Positions 7,838-16,503 of a stretch of 64,000 nucleotides of DNA are shown here, in pieces. This DNA comes from Acidimicrobiia bacterium (lineage in GTDB: Bacteria > Actinomycetota > Acidimicrobiia > Spongiisociales > Spongiisociaceae). The position numbers and the translations under genes are program-made. The first letter of the stretch is position 1. Every line of letters begins with the position of its first letter. The notes beneath the pieces were generated by a model. That model ran no database searches, had not been told where the DNA came from, and saw only the letters and a list, made by a program, of their open reading frames with translations. Where the stretch lies: assembly GCA_009841075.1 (NCBI GenBank), contig VXMP01000090.1, forward strand, positions 1 through 64,000. The letters are read 5' to 3'.

Positions 7838-7874
7838 ACTATCAGTGACCTTCCGAGACTTGGGTTTGATAGGT
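7838..7874 (+). repeat. Direct repeat unit 2 (37 bases)
   Basis: Second copy of the unit at 7764-7800. Its end can also fold back: CTTGGGTT (7859-7866) is complementary to AACCCAAG about 30 bases downstream, giving a hairpin with a small bulge. Confidence 0.8.
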
Positions 7875-8234
7875 GGTTTACCGGTGACGCTCTCAACCCA
7901 AGGTTCATAGAAACCGCCTTTCAACAGGTAAAATACCCACAGAAATCGCAAAAATTGCACACGCCGTCCAGCTTCGCTGGGTTCCCCGCCCCCGCCTCGC
8001 ACCACCTGATTTGGAGCGTGGTCAACCATGCCCGGACTGAAGCCGGGAGACTGCGGTTCGGCTGTTCGCTCCATACGATTATGTTCCCTCAATTGCCGGG
8101 GTTCCGATCGGGGTTCCATTCCTCTTGCCCGGCCTTCGGTGCTTGGCAACCCCCTACGTATCATGACTTTGGGACATTTTCAACCCCCTATTTTGAGAAC
8201 GCTAAAAAACTCCCTTGGGGGGTGGGTTTCGGGC

Positions 8235-9044
8235 TTAGACCGAGGTGGCGGATGGGAAGTAGTAGAGCACGATCAGGGTTAGCAGGTTGAAGCCGCTGTG
8301 GACGAAGATGGGGGCACCCAGGTCGCCGTTTGGATCTCTGATATATCCCAGGAAGATTCCGAAGACGAACAAAACCGCCAAGGTAACCGCTCCGGCCGGG
8401 TTGTAAAGCGAAGGGTCCATCAGATGGATCAGGCTGAAGACCAGGGCGGTGATCAGAATGGTTGACGTCCGGCCTTGGCCACGGTCTCGCAGATAGCGGA
8501 AGATCAGACCTCGATGGATCATCTCCTCGGCTACCGGACCCATCACCACCACCCCTAGCGCGACCGCCACCATGGTGGCCGTCCCTCTGGTGTCGATGAC
8601 CCTTTCCACGATCGCCTGGGACGACTCCTCCTCAATGCCCAGCAGGATGCGGAGGCCGCCCGACAGCCAGGCCAGCGGGATGGACAGTACCGCTCCCGCC
8701 AGGACCCATCGGATTTGTTTGGGATCCACCCGAAAGTCCAGGGCCACGGACAGGTTGGGGAATCCCCGGGTACGGGCGATAAAGGCCATGGCCCCGATAT
8801 GGATCAGGTTCTGGGCCGGGAGGAACACCCAGAAGACGAAGTCGGTGGTGGTGGTATCGATGTCCATCCCGAAGCCGATCAGGGCCCCGACAACTACCCC
8901 TCCCACGAGGCCGGCCAACAGTACCCGGAGGGCGTCATGCCATTTCCAGCCCGCTTTTAACACCGGGTAGATAGTACCGATCCGGTAACACTCCAAGACC
9001 GCCGAGACCGACCTCCTGATGCGGTACCCTGGTATTTGTGGCAT
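8235..9044 (-). CDS. CPBP family intramembrane metalloprotease
   Basis: A 269-residue membrane protein with about eight hydrophobic helices and the CPBP (CAAX protease/Abi) motifs: [11 protein letters not shown] (the EExxxR motif), F-S-L-I-H (FxxxH) and a final H-S-G-F-N (HxxxN/D). These residues form the zinc site of the Rce1-like proteases. Bacterial members process or protect against peptides, but the substrate here is unknown. The ATG at 9044 follows AGGGG by seven bases, yet it overlaps the divergent guaA start by seven bases. A GTG at codon 28 would be the alternative start. Confidence 0.85.
   Translation of the reverse strand: MPQIPGYRIRRSVSAVLECYRIGTIYPVLKAGWKWHDALRVLLAGLVGGVVVGALIGFGMDIDTTTTDFVFWVFLPAQNLIHIGAMAFIARTRGFPNLSVALDFRVDPKQIRWVLAGAVLSIPLAWLSGGLRILLGIEEESSQAIVERVIDTRGTATMVAVALGVVVMGPVAEEMIHRGLIFRYLRDRGQGRTSTILITALVFSLIHLMDPSLYNPAGAVTLAVLFVFGIFLGYIRDPNGDLGAPIFVHSGFNLLTLIVLYYFPSATSV
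9025..9030 (+). promoter_or_regulatory. -10 element of guaA, leaderless configuration
   Basis: TACCCT lies seven bases before the guaA GTG and fits TANNNT. There is no Shine-Dalgarno sequence, so a leaderless message is likely. No good -35 is seen. Confidence 0.4.
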
Positions 9045-10591
9045 CCAGCGACCCCTACAGCCGTCATCGACCGGTTCTGGTGGTTGACCTGGGTGCTCAA
9101 TATGCCCAGCTGATCGCCCGCCGCATCCGAGAAGTAGGGGTCTTCTCCTTGATAGTCTCCCGGCATATAACTGTGGAGGAGGCGAAAAGGCATGACCCGC
9201 TCGGCCTGGTCCTGTCGGGTGGGCCGCTGTCGGTATATGCGGACGATGCCTATCTGATCGACTCCGGCCTGTTGGAAATGGGGGTGCCGGTACTGGGCAT
9301 CTGTTACGGCCATCAGCTGATCGCCCACCTGTTGGGAGGGAGGGTGGAGCGCACCGGAGAAGCCGAGTATGGGCGTACCGAACTCCGGTTGACCGAAAGC
9401 TCTCGGCTGTTGGACGGAACCCCCGACCGACAGGATGTGTGGATGAGCCATATGGATGGGGTTGTTGAATCCCCGGACGGGTTTGTGGACACCGCCTCTA
9501 CCTCCGGTTCGCCGGTGGCGGCGATGGAAAACCCCGACCGGGGGATATACGGGTTTCAGTTCCATCCCGAGGTGGCGCACACCGATCACGGGCGGGCGGT
9601 GATGGAAGGGTTCGTGAAGCGGGTATGCGGAGCGACTTCGGACTGGACCGGACGGTCGATCATCGCCGAGCAGATCGATTCGATACGGCAACGGGTGGGC
9701 GAGGCCGGTTTGGTGTGTGGGCTTTCGGGCGGGGTGGATTCGGCGGTGGCGGCGGCCTTGGCCCATCGGGCGGTGGGGGACCGGCTCACCTGCGTTTTCG
9801 TCGACCACGGGCTGTTGCGGGAGGGGGAGGCGGATCAGGTGGACCAGACCTTCCGCACCAACTTCGAGATCAACCTGGTTCGAGTGGACGCTGCCGACCG
9901 TTTTCTGGAGAAGCTGGCCGGGGTGGTCGATCCGGAACAGAAGCGGCGGATCATCGGCGACCTGTTCATACGGGTCTTCGAAGCGGCCGCCGCCGACCTG
10001 TCCGATGTTCGGTTCCTGGTGCAGGGCACCCTCTATCCGGATGTCATCGAGTCGGGAGGAGCGTCGGCCGCCACCATCAAAACCCATCACAACGTGGGCG
10101 GGTTGCCTGCCAACCTGGGGTTCGGGCTGATCGAGCCCTTGAGAGGCCTGTTCAAAGACGAGGTGCGGGCGGTGGGAGAGGAGTTGGGTCTTCCGGAGGA
10201 GATTGTGTGGCGTCAGCCTTTCCCGGGTCCCGGTCTGGCGGTGCGGATAATGGGTGAGGTCACCCGGGAACGGCTGGAGATCCTACGGGCGGCCGACGCC
10301 ATCGTCACCGAGGAGATCCGTCTGGCCGACCTGCATCGGGAGATATGGCAGTATTTCGCCGTGTTGCCGGATGTCAAAACGGTCGGGGTGCAGGGGGACG
10401 AACGCACCTACGCCCACGCCCTGGTGGTGCGGGCGGTCACCTCCGAAGACGCCATGACCGCCGACTTCGCCCGCATCCCCTATCCGGTTCTGGAACGCAT
10501 CTCCGGTCGGGTTATCAACGAGGTGCGGGGCATCAACCGGGTGGTGTACGACATTTCCTCCAAGCCCCCCGCCACCATCGAGTGGGAATGA
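9038..10591 (+). CDS. guaA: GMP synthase (glutamine-hydrolysing)
   Basis: A 517-residue two-domain enzyme converting XMP, ATP and glutamine to GMP. The N-terminal class I amidotransferase has the nucleophile in G-I-C-Y-G-H-Q (Cys about 89) and F-Q-F-H-P-E for the triad His and Glu. The ATP-pyrophosphatase domain has the P-loop S-G-G-V-D-S (about 229-234) and V-D-H-G-L-L-R. The dimerisation domain ends in the invariant K-P-P-A-T-I-E-W-E. The GTG start gives the usual length. The gene is followed by a Crp-type palindrome and pcrA. Confidence 0.96.
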   Translation: MASSDPYSRHRPVLVVDLGAQYAQLIARRIREVGVFSLIVSRHITVEEAKRHDPLGLVLSGGPLSVYADDAYLIDSGLLEMGVPVLGICYGHQLIAHLLGGRVERTGEAEYGRTELRLTESSRLLDGTPDRQDVWMSHMDGVVESPDGFVDTASTSGSPVAAMENPDRGIYGFQFHPEVAHTDHGRAVMEGFVKRVCGATSDWTGRSIIAEQIDSIRQRVGEAGLVCGLSGGVDSAVAAALAHRAVGDRLTCVFVDHGLLREGEADQVDQTFRTNFEINLVRVDAADRFLEKLAGVVDPEQKRRIIGDLFIRVFEAAAADLSDVRFLVQGTLYPDVIESGGASAATIKTHHNVGGLPANLGFGLIEPLRGLFKDEVRAVGEELGLPEEIVWRQPFPGPGLAVRIMGEVTRERLEILRAADAIVTEEIRLADLHREIWQYFAVLPDVKTVGVQGDERTYAHALVVRAVTSEDAMTADFARIPYPVLERISGRVINEVRGINRVVYDISSKPPATIEWE

Positions 10592-10596
10592 CATCT

Positions 10597-10614
10597 CTGT
10601 GATTTATGTCACAG
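10597..10614. promoter_or_regulatory. Crp/GlxR-type operator in front of pcrA
   Basis: CTGTGA-TTTATG-TCACAG is an 18-base dyad whose core TGTGATTTATGTCACA (10598-10613) fits TGTGA-N6-TCACA. It also fits the actinobacterial GlxR form TGTGANNTANNTCACA at every fixed position. It is centred about 30 bases before the pcrA ATG. If pcrA is leaderless the site covers the -35/spacer region, a position typical of repression. Confidence 0.65.
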
Positions 10615-10622
10615 GTGCCGGT

Positions 10623-10628
10623 TAAGAT
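10623..10628 (+). promoter_or_regulatory. -10 element of pcrA, leaderless configuration
   Basis: TAAGAT lies six bases before the pcrA ATG, with no Shine-Dalgarno sequence. The expected first transcribed base is at or next to the A of the ATG. Confidence 0.5.
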
Positions 10629-10634
10629 GACCGG

Positions 10635-12848
10635 ATGGTCCAAATGATCGAAGCACCTCCCGTCGGGGCCGAGGAAGTTGCCACCTCCTCGCCGCTGTTC
10701 GCCGACCTGAATCCCGAGCAACGTCTGGCGGTGGCCACCACCGAGGGTCCGGTGCTGGTGGTGGCCGGGGCGGGATCGGGCAAAACCCGGGTGCTTACCT
10801 ATCGGGTGGCCCATCTGATCCGCGACCTCGGGGTGTCACCCTGGTCGGTTATGGCCATCACCTTCACCAACAAGGCGGCCGGAGAGATGAAGGAAAGGGT
10901 GCGTGGTCTGGTCGGTCCGGTAACCGACGGGATGTGGGTTTCCACCTTCCATGCCGCCTGTGTGCGGATCCTGAGAAGGGAAGCCCCTCGGTTCGGCTAT
11001 TCATCCCGGTTCACCATCTACGACGCCCAGGACACCTTGAGGGCCATCAAAGGGGTGATCAAGGACCTGAACCTCGACCCGCAACGGTTCCAACCCCGCA
11101 ACGTGCGGGCCCGGATCTCCAACGCCAAAAACGAGCTGATCGATTACGAAACCTTCCGACAGCAAGGCGAATCCTTCCATCAGGGGATAGTGGCCGACAT
11201 CTACCGTCTCTACCAGGAGCGGCTCCTCAAGAACTCGGCCATGGATTTCGACGACCTGCTGATGGTCACCGCCCAGCTGTTCAATGCCTTCCCCGACGTG
11301 CTGGAGTACTACCGCGACCGCCTCCGCTATATACATGTGGACGAGTTCCAGGACACCAACCATGCCCAGTATGTGCTGGTGCGCCGGCTGGCAGGGGATC
11401 AAGGGAACATCTGTGTGGTGGGCGACTCCGACCAGGCCATCTACGGGTTCCGAGGTGCCGACATCCGCAACATTCTCAACTTCGAGCAGGACTTCCCGGA
11501 CACCCGGGTGGTGGTGCTGAACCAGAACTACCGTTCCACCCAGACCATTCTCGACGCCGCCAACTCGGTGATCGACTACAACGGGCGGCGTCGGCCCAAG
11601 CATTTATGGAGTGACCTGGGCCAGGGAACCCGACTGGTCGTGTTCACCGCCGAAGACGAGGCCGATGAGGCCGGTTTCATCTCCGACCAGGTCGACCGGT
11701 TGTCGGCGGAGGGTTTCGACCTGTCGTCCATGGCGGTGTTCTATCGGGTCAACGCCCAGAGTCGGTCCTTGGAGGAGGGTCTGGTCCGTAGCGGCGTCCC
11801 CTACAAGGTGATCGGTTCGTTGCGTTTCTACGAACGCCGCGAGATCAAGGACGTGCTCGCCTATCTGAGGGTGGTGGTCAACCCGGCCGATGAGGTGTCG
11901 GTGCGCCGGATCATCAACCTGCCCAGGCGGGGTTTGGGGGAGGTGTCGGTCGGCTGGGTGAGCGGGTTTGCCGAACAGGAGGAAATCACCTTCTTCGATG
12001 CTTTGCAGCTGCACGAGGAGATCCCTCAGCTCACCCCTCGGGCACACCAGGCGATCGCCTCGTTCCTGAAAGACGTCGACCAGATTGCCGAGCGGGCCCG
12101 GTCGGGTCCGGCGGCGGCGGTTCGGTACGTGCTGGAGGAGGTGGGCTATCTGGGGATGGTGGAGTCCGAAAAAACCATCGAAGCCCAGGGAAGGGCGGAG
12201 AACCTGCGGGAGCTTCTGTCCGGCACCGAGGAGGCGGAGGACGACCCGTTGGTCGGGGAGGAGCAGGACGGGATCGGCCGGGTGGAGCAGTTCCTGGAGT
12301 CGGTCAGCCTGATCAGCGACACCGATGCCCTCGACGAGGATAGCGGGTCGGTGAAGCTGATGACCTTGCACAACGCCAAAGGCCTGGAGTATCCGGTGGT
12401 GTTCATGGTGGGGATGGAGGACGGCGTGTTCCCCCATTCACGGGCCTTGACCGAGCCCGACGAGCTGGAGGAGGAGAGAAGGCTCTGCTATGTGGGTCTC
12501 ACCCGGGCTCGGCAACGACTGTATCTGTCGGCCGCCCGATCTCGCCTGCTGTATGGGTCTTCGTCCTACAACCCGCCTTCCCGTTTTCTGCGGGAGATAC
12601 CCCCCGATCTGGTCGAAAGGGCCGGGCGGCGGTTGAGGAATCCCGGCCGGGAGACGATAGGGCCCCGGCGTAACACCCCGATCGGGGAGCCGCTACAGGT
12701 GGGCGAGATGGTCAAACATCGCGACTGGGGGCCGGGGCGGGTGGTGTCGGTTTTCGGAGACGGATCGGGTGCCCAGGTGGAGGTGGTGTTCCCCGACCGA
12801 GGGAAGAAGAGGCTGCTGGTCCACTGGGCTCCTCTGGAGAAGATGTAG
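10635..12848 (+). CDS. pcrA: ATP-dependent DNA helicase PcrA/UvrD
   Basis: A 737-residue superfamily 1A 3'-5' helicase used in excision repair and in clearing replication blocks. It has the Q motif N-P-E-Q-R, Walker A A-G-A-G-S-G-K-T (44-51), motif Ia T-F-T-N-K-A-A, Walker B D-E-F-Q-D-T-N (from about 236), G-D-S-D-Q-A-I-Y-G-F-R-G-A (motif III region), and motifs V-VI with M-T-L-H-N-A-K-G-L-E-Y and V-G-L-T-R-A. The C-terminal Tudor-like domain, G-E-M-V-K-H-R-D-W-G-P-G-R-V, is the one PcrA uses to bind RNA polymerase. Likely translated from a leaderless message under a Crp-like site. Confidence 0.95.
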   Translation: MVQMIEAPPVGAEEVATSSPLFADLNPEQRLAVATTEGPVLVVAGAGSGKTRVLTYRVAHLIRDLGVSPWSVMAITFTNKAAGEMKERVRGLVGPVTDGMWVSTFHAACVRILRREAPRFGYSSRFTIYDAQDTLRAIKGVIKDLNLDPQRFQPRNVRARISNAKNELIDYETFRQQGESFHQGIVADIYRLYQERLLKNSAMDFDDLLMVTAQLFNAFPDVLEYYRDRLRYIHVDEFQDTNHAQYVLVRRLAGDQGNICVVGDSDQAIYGFRGADIRNILNFEQDFPDTRVVVLNQNYRSTQTILDAANSVIDYNGRRRPKHLWSDLGQGTRLVVFTAEDEADEAGFISDQVDRLSAEGFDLSSMAVFYRVNAQSRSLEEGLVRSGVPYKVIGSLRFYERREIKDVLAYLRVVVNPADEVSVRRIINLPRRGLGEVSVGWVSGFAEQEEITFFDALQLHEEIPQLTPRAHQAIASFLKDVDQIAERARSGPAAAVRYVLEEVGYLGMVESEKTIEAQGRAENLRELLSGTEEAEDDPLVGEEQDGIGRVEQFLESVSLISDTDALDEDSGSVKLMTLHNAKGLEYPVVFMVGMEDGVFPHSRALTEPDELEEERRLCYVGLTRARQRLYLSAARSRLLYGSSSYNPPSRFLREIPPDLVERAGRRLRNPGRETIGPRRNTPIGEPLQVGEMVKHRDWGPGRVVSVFGDGSGAQVEVVFPDRGKKRLLVHWAPLEKM

Positions 12849-12915
12849 GGTTTCGGGTCGGAGGCGGGTTCGGACTACCGTTCTGGGGTAGGCGATAAGA
12901 AGAGGGTGGAAAACC

Positions 12916-14046
12916 ATGTTCGGCGGACAAAAATCGAAGCTGCATAACCTCGGATCGGCCGGACAATCGGTCTGGCTCGACTCCATTTCCAGGGAGATGC
13001 TGCAATCCGGCGACCTGCAGCGTTATGTGGAGGCCGGAATCCGAGGGCTGACCTCCAATCCCACCATCTTTGCCAAGGCGATGCGGGCTGGGGATTCCTA
13101 TGATGCCCAGATTCGGGAGCTGGCCGACCGCTCGGCGGACGTGGACGAAATCTATGCGGCGGTCGTCACCCGCGACATACAGCAGGCCTGCGATGTTATG
13201 GAGCCGGTCTACACCGGATCGGGCGGAACGGACGGCTTCGTATCGGTGGAGGTTTCTCCCGAGTTGGCGCACGAGGCGGACGGAACCCTGGCCGAAGCCC
13301 GCGACTGGGTTAAGCGGGTTAACCGACCCAATCTGCTGATCAAGATTCCGGCCACCAGGGAGGGAATCGGGGCGATCGGGTCGGCCATCGCCGAGGGCAT
13401 CTCGGTGAACGTAACCCTGATCTTTTCCTTGGAACGATATATGGCCGTCATGGACGCCTATCTGGACGGGCTGGAGCGGTATCAGCAGGCGGGGGGTAAC
13501 CCGAGCGGGGTCAACTCGGTGGCCTCCTTTTTCGTTTCCCGCTTCGACACCGAGGTAGACGCCCGGCTGTCTCGGGTCGGTACGTCCGCCGCGGCGGCGC
13601 TGGCCGGACGGGCGGCGGTAGCCAACGCCCGGGTGGCCTATCTCCGGTTCCTGCAGACCTTCTCCTCCGACCGATGGGCCCGTCTCCGCCGGCAGGGTGC
13701 CAACCTCCAGAAGCCCCTTTGGGCGTCCACCTCCACCAAGAATCCGGCCTATTCGGACACCCTCTACATCGACACGCTGGTAGCTCCTGAGACGGTCAAC
13801 ACCCTGCCCGAATCGGCTATCCAGGCCTATCAGGAGCAGGGACGCTCCCGTCCCGAGATGATGGGCATCAACCAGATGGTGGACGGGGTGATAGTGCTGG
13901 AGAACCTGGCCTCGGTGGGGATCGAATACGATGACGTGGCCGCCCTATTGGAGAAAAAAGGTGTGGACAGCTTCGCCGCCTCCTTTCGGGAGATGATTTC
14001 CGACATCGAGCAGAAACGGGCCGCCATTATGCCCGGGCCCTCTTAG
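12916..14046 (+). CDS. tal: Transaldolase
   Basis: A 376-residue transaldolase of the actinobacterial/plant subfamily (Tal type 2). It exchanges dihydroxyacetone units between sugar phosphates in the pentose phosphate pathway. S-V-W-L-D-S-I-S-R and G-L-T-S-N-P-T-I-F are near the N-terminus. The Schiff-base lysine lies in L-L-I-K-I-P-A-T (Lys about 143), and N-V-T-L-I-F-S and S-F-F-V-S-R-F-D-T follow. G-A-N-L-Q-K-P-L-W-A-S-T-S-T-K-N is the family's substrate loop. A GGGTGG precedes the ATG. It is the first gene of a long same-strand series up to folD. Confidence 0.94.
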   Translation: MFGGQKSKLHNLGSAGQSVWLDSISREMLQSGDLQRYVEAGIRGLTSNPTIFAKAMRAGDSYDAQIRELADRSADVDEIYAAVVTRDIQQACDVMEPVYTGSGGTDGFVSVEVSPELAHEADGTLAEARDWVKRVNRPNLLIKIPATREGIGAIGSAIAEGISVNVTLIFSLERYMAVMDAYLDGLERYQQAGGNPSGVNSVASFFVSRFDTEVDARLSRVGTSAAAALAGRAAVANARVAYLRFLQTFSSDRWARLRRQGANLQKPLWASTSTKNPAYSDTLYIDTLVAPETVNTLPESAIQAYQEQGRSRPEMMGINQMVDGVIVLENLASVGIEYDDVAALLEKKGVDSFAASFREMISDIEQKRAAIMPGPS

Positions 14047-14061
14047 AGAGCGAGAGTCGGG

Positions 14062-14454
14062 TTGCCGCGCCGAATCCTTATCGCCAAGCCGGGTCTGGAC
14101 GGCCATGATCGGGGGGCCAAGGTGGTGGCCCGAGCGTTGCGGGACGCCGGAAACGAGGTGATCTACACGGGACTACATCAGACCCCGGCCCAGATCGTGG
14201 AGGCCGCCATCCAGGAGGACGTGGACGCCATCGGCCTTTCTGCCCTATCCGGTGCCCACATGACCCTGTTCCCGGCGGTGATAAGCGGTTTGGCCGATCG
14301 GAACGCCTCCGATATCAAGGTGTTCGGCGGGGGGATTGTCCCCGAGTCGGACGCCGCCGGTCTCATGGAGATGGGGTTGGCTGCCGTTTTCACTCCTGGA
14401 ACCCGGCTAGGGGAGATCGCCGAATGGGTCGACCGTAATGTCCGAGAAAGATAG
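14062..14454 (+). CDS. Stand-alone B12-binding domain, methylmalonyl-CoA mutase C-terminal type
   Basis: A 130-residue cobalamin-binding Rossmann domain. The DxHxxG motif is D-G-H-D-R-G (13-18), with His15 the expected cobalt ligand, followed by S-A-L-S-G-A-H and F-G-G-G-I-V-P. It closely resembles the C-terminal domain of methylmalonyl-CoA mutase and related acyl-CoA mutases, including K-P-G-L-D-G-H-D-R-G-A-K-V-V-A-R-A-L. It would be the small subunit of a two-subunit mutase whose catalytic subunit is not in the window. Start TTG at 14062. It sits 11 bases before sucC, consistent with succinyl-CoA production. Confidence 0.88.
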   Translation: MPRRILIAKPGLDGHDRGAKVVARALRDAGNEVIYTGLHQTPAQIVEAAIQEDVDAIGLSALSGAHMTLFPAVISGLADRNASDIKVFGGGIVPESDAAGLMEMGLAAVFTPGTRLGEIAEWVDRNVRER

Positions 14455-14465
14455 GATCCACCCTC

Positions 14466-15611
14466 GTGGACTTGCTGGAGTATCAAGGTAAACGGTTTCT
14501 GGCCGATTACGGCGTCCCCGTGCCGAAGGGGGGCGTGGCCGAGTCGGCGCAAGAGGCGGTGGCGTGGGCCGAGGGGATCGGCTATCCGGTGGCGGTCAAG
14601 GCCCAGGTTCACATCGGCGGGCGGGGGAAGGCGGGCGGAATCGTGGTGGCCGCCAACCCGACCGAGGTGCGCTCGGCGGCCGAACGAATCCTCGGGATGG
14701 ATATCCGCGGACAGGTGGTCAAGTGCCTGCTGATCGAAAAAGGGTCCGAAATCGAGGCGGAATATTACGCCGGTTTTACCCTGGATCGCTCCGCCGGAGG
14801 GTATCTGGGGATGCTGTCTGCCCAGGGCGGGGTGGACATTGAAGCGGTGGCCGAAACCGCCCCCGAAGCCATCTCCCGAATCCTCGTCAACCCGGTGGAA
14901 GGGCTAACCGAGGCCACCATCGCCTCCTGGGTTCGGTTCGCCCGTATCGATGACCGAGCCACGCACCCTACGATACGTATTCTGTCCGACCTGTATGCCG
15001 CCTTCGTGCACGGCGACGCCGACCTGATCGAGATCAACCCGTTGGTGCTGACCTCCGCCGGAGAGGTGTTGGCTTTGGACGCCAAGGTCACCCTCGACTC
15101 CAACTCGGTTTTCCGCCACCCCAACTATCAGGACTTCGACGCTACCCAACCTCGGGACGATCGGGAGGCGGCCGCCCATAGCCGAGGCCTGCAGTATGTG
15201 GGCCTGGACGGAACGGTGGGTGTAATCGCCAACGGGGCGGGGCTGGCGATGAGCACGGTCGATGTGATAGCCCAGGCCGGTGGGGCGGCGGCCAACTTCC
15301 TGGACATCGGGGGGGCCGCCGAGGTCGAAACCATGGCCTCGGCGCTGGAGGTGATCAACAACGACCCCCGGGTCAAGGTGATCTTCATCAACATCTTCGG
15401 CGGGATAGTGCAGGGCGATGTGGTCGCCCGGGGCATTCTGGCGGCCTTGGATCGGGTGAAGCTCAGGTCACCGATCGTTTTGCGGCTGGACGGGACCAAC
15501 GCCGCCAAGGGGCGGGCCATGATCGGCAACCGCCTTTCGGAGCGGCTGGTGATGGCCGACTCGATGCCGGACGGGGCGATGCGGGCGGTGGAGATAGCGG
15601 GTCGAACATGA
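14466..15611 (+). CDS. sucC: Succinyl-CoA ligase beta subunit
   Basis: A 381-residue ATP-grasp subunit that, with SucD, interconverts succinyl-CoA and succinate with NTP synthesis in the TCA cycle. It opens with the typical L-L-E-Y-Q-G-K, then P-V-A-V-K-A-Q-V-H-I-G-G-R-G-K-A-G-G (nucleotide-binding loop) and E-I-N-P-L-V-L. The C-terminal ligase domain has N-I-F-G-G-I-V and L-D-G-T-N-A. The GTG start gives the normal length. The stop overlaps the sucD ATG by four bases. Confidence 0.95.
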   Translation: MDLLEYQGKRFLADYGVPVPKGGVAESAQEAVAWAEGIGYPVAVKAQVHIGGRGKAGGIVVAANPTEVRSAAERILGMDIRGQVVKCLLIEKGSEIEAEYYAGFTLDRSAGGYLGMLSAQGGVDIEAVAETAPEAISRILVNPVEGLTEATIASWVRFARIDDRATHPTIRILSDLYAAFVHGDADLIEINPLVLTSAGEVLALDAKVTLDSNSVFRHPNYQDFDATQPRDDREAAAHSRGLQYVGLDGTVGVIANGAGLAMSTVDVIAQAGGAAANFLDIGGAAEVETMASALEVINNDPRVKVIFINIFGGIVQGDVVARGILAALDRVKLRSPIVLRLDGTNAAKGRAMIGNRLSERLVMADSMPDGAMRAVEIAGRT

Positions 15612-16498
15612 GCATCTGGTTGGACGAGAACAGTCGGGTGGTCTATCAAGGCCTGACCGGTCGGGCGGGGCGGTTCCATGCCCTCCGCAACCGGGCCTAC
15701 GGGACGCAGGTGGTAGCCGGCACCAACCCGTCCAAGGCGGGAACCTCCGTGGAGGGGATTCCGGTTTACGCCACGGTCGGTGATGCGGTGGAAGCTACCG
15801 GTGCCGACGTGTCCTGCCTGTTCGTTCCCGCACCCTACGTAAAGGGGGCGGTGATGGAGGCCGTTACCGGAGGGGTCTCGCTGGTGGTGGTGATCACCGA
15901 GGGGGTGCCCGCCAAGGACGAGGCCTGGCTGGTCGCCAAACTGGAGCGGGATCATCCCGAAGTCCGCATGATCGGACCCAACTGTCCGGGGATTATCAGC
16001 CCGCAGAAGGCCAACGTCGGTATTACCGCCCCCGACATCGCCCGGCCTGGAGGCCCGGTGGGGTTGGTCAGTCGGTCCGGGACCCTCACCTATCAGGCCT
16101 TATACGAGTTGAAGCAGTCCGACATCGGGGTGACCACCTGTGTGGGGATAGGGGGCGATCCTTTCCCCGGCACCTCGTTCAAGGATTGCCTGGCCGCCTT
16201 CGAAGCCGATCCCGACACCCGGGCGGTGATGATGATCGGGGAAATCGGCGGCTCGGCCGAAGAGGAAGCAGCTGTCTTCATCGCCGAACATATGACCAAG
16301 CCGGTAGTGGCCTACATAGCCGGGATAACCGCCCCTCCGGGCAAGAAGATGGGCCATGCCGGGGCGATCGTTTCCGGCGGAAAGGGGACCGCCGCCGCCA
16401 AGATCGAAGCCCTAAGCGCCGCCGGAGTGCGGGTGGGGGAGAGCCCGTCGGAGGCCGGTCGGCTGATGGTGGAGGTAGTGTCGGAACCAGGAGGCTGA
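15608..16498 (+). CDS. sucD: Succinyl-CoA ligase alpha subunit
   Basis: A 296-residue partner of SucC. The CoA-binding domain has V-V-Y-Q-G-L-T-G-R-A-G and G-T-N-P-S-K-A-G. I-G-P-N-C-P-G-I and G-L-V-S-R-S-G-T-L-T-Y follow, and the phosphorylated histidine lies in G-H-A-G-A-I-V-S-G-G-K-G-T (His about 250). The ATG overlaps the sucC stop, so equal amounts of both subunits are likely. The next gene, purH, starts five bases after the stop. Confidence 0.95.
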   Translation: MSIWLDENSRVVYQGLTGRAGRFHALRNRAYGTQVVAGTNPSKAGTSVEGIPVYATVGDAVEATGADVSCLFVPAPYVKGAVMEAVTGGVSLVVVITEGVPAKDEAWLVAKLERDHPEVRMIGPNCPGIISPQKANVGITAPDIARPGGPVGLVSRSGTLTYQALYELKQSDIGVTTCVGIGGDPFPGTSFKDCLAAFEADPDTRAVMMIGEIGGSAEEEAAVFIAEHMTKPVVAYIAGITAPPGKKMGHAGAIVSGGKGTAAAKIEALSAAGVRVGESPSEAGRLMVEVVSEPGG

Positions 16499-16503
16499 AC
16501 CGG

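Larger units (their letters stand above)
7712..8234. other. Gene-free stretch with direct repeats and hairpins
   Basis: About 520 bases between trpS and the CPBP gene hold no convincing protein gene; the open frames crossing it are rich in unlikely residues and have no start signals. It contains a 37-base imperfect direct repeat (7764-7800 and 7838-7874) and an inverted match to the repeat core near 7893-7903. It also has small perfect hairpins (CCAGC TTC GCTGG near 7970; CCCGG N7 CCGGG at 8031-8047). A 60-base segment is closed by GGAGCG (8013) and CGCTCC (8067-8072). It could be the remnant of a mobile element or a structured RNA; I do not recognise the family. Confidence 0.5.

Noticed and set aside
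8013-8110. tRNA-like features (5-bp stem with 7-base loop, closing GGAGCG/CGCTCC)
   Set aside because: The loop lacks U33, the length between closing stems is only 60 bases, and no proper T-arm precedes the 3' stem, so not called as a tRNA.
7751-8164. Minus-strand open frame of 137 codons in the gene-free stretch
   Set aside because: No ribosome site, odd composition, no recognisable family, and it crosses the direct repeats; treated as non-coding.
8190-8234. Possible terminator after the CPBP gene (T-run on the minus strand)
   Set aside because: The preceding C-run and GGGAG can only form a strained stem with almost no loop.
16186-16503. Upstream extension of the purH frame through sucD
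   Set aside because: The frame is open but overlaps sucD, has no homology, and ATG 16504 has a good ribosome site.
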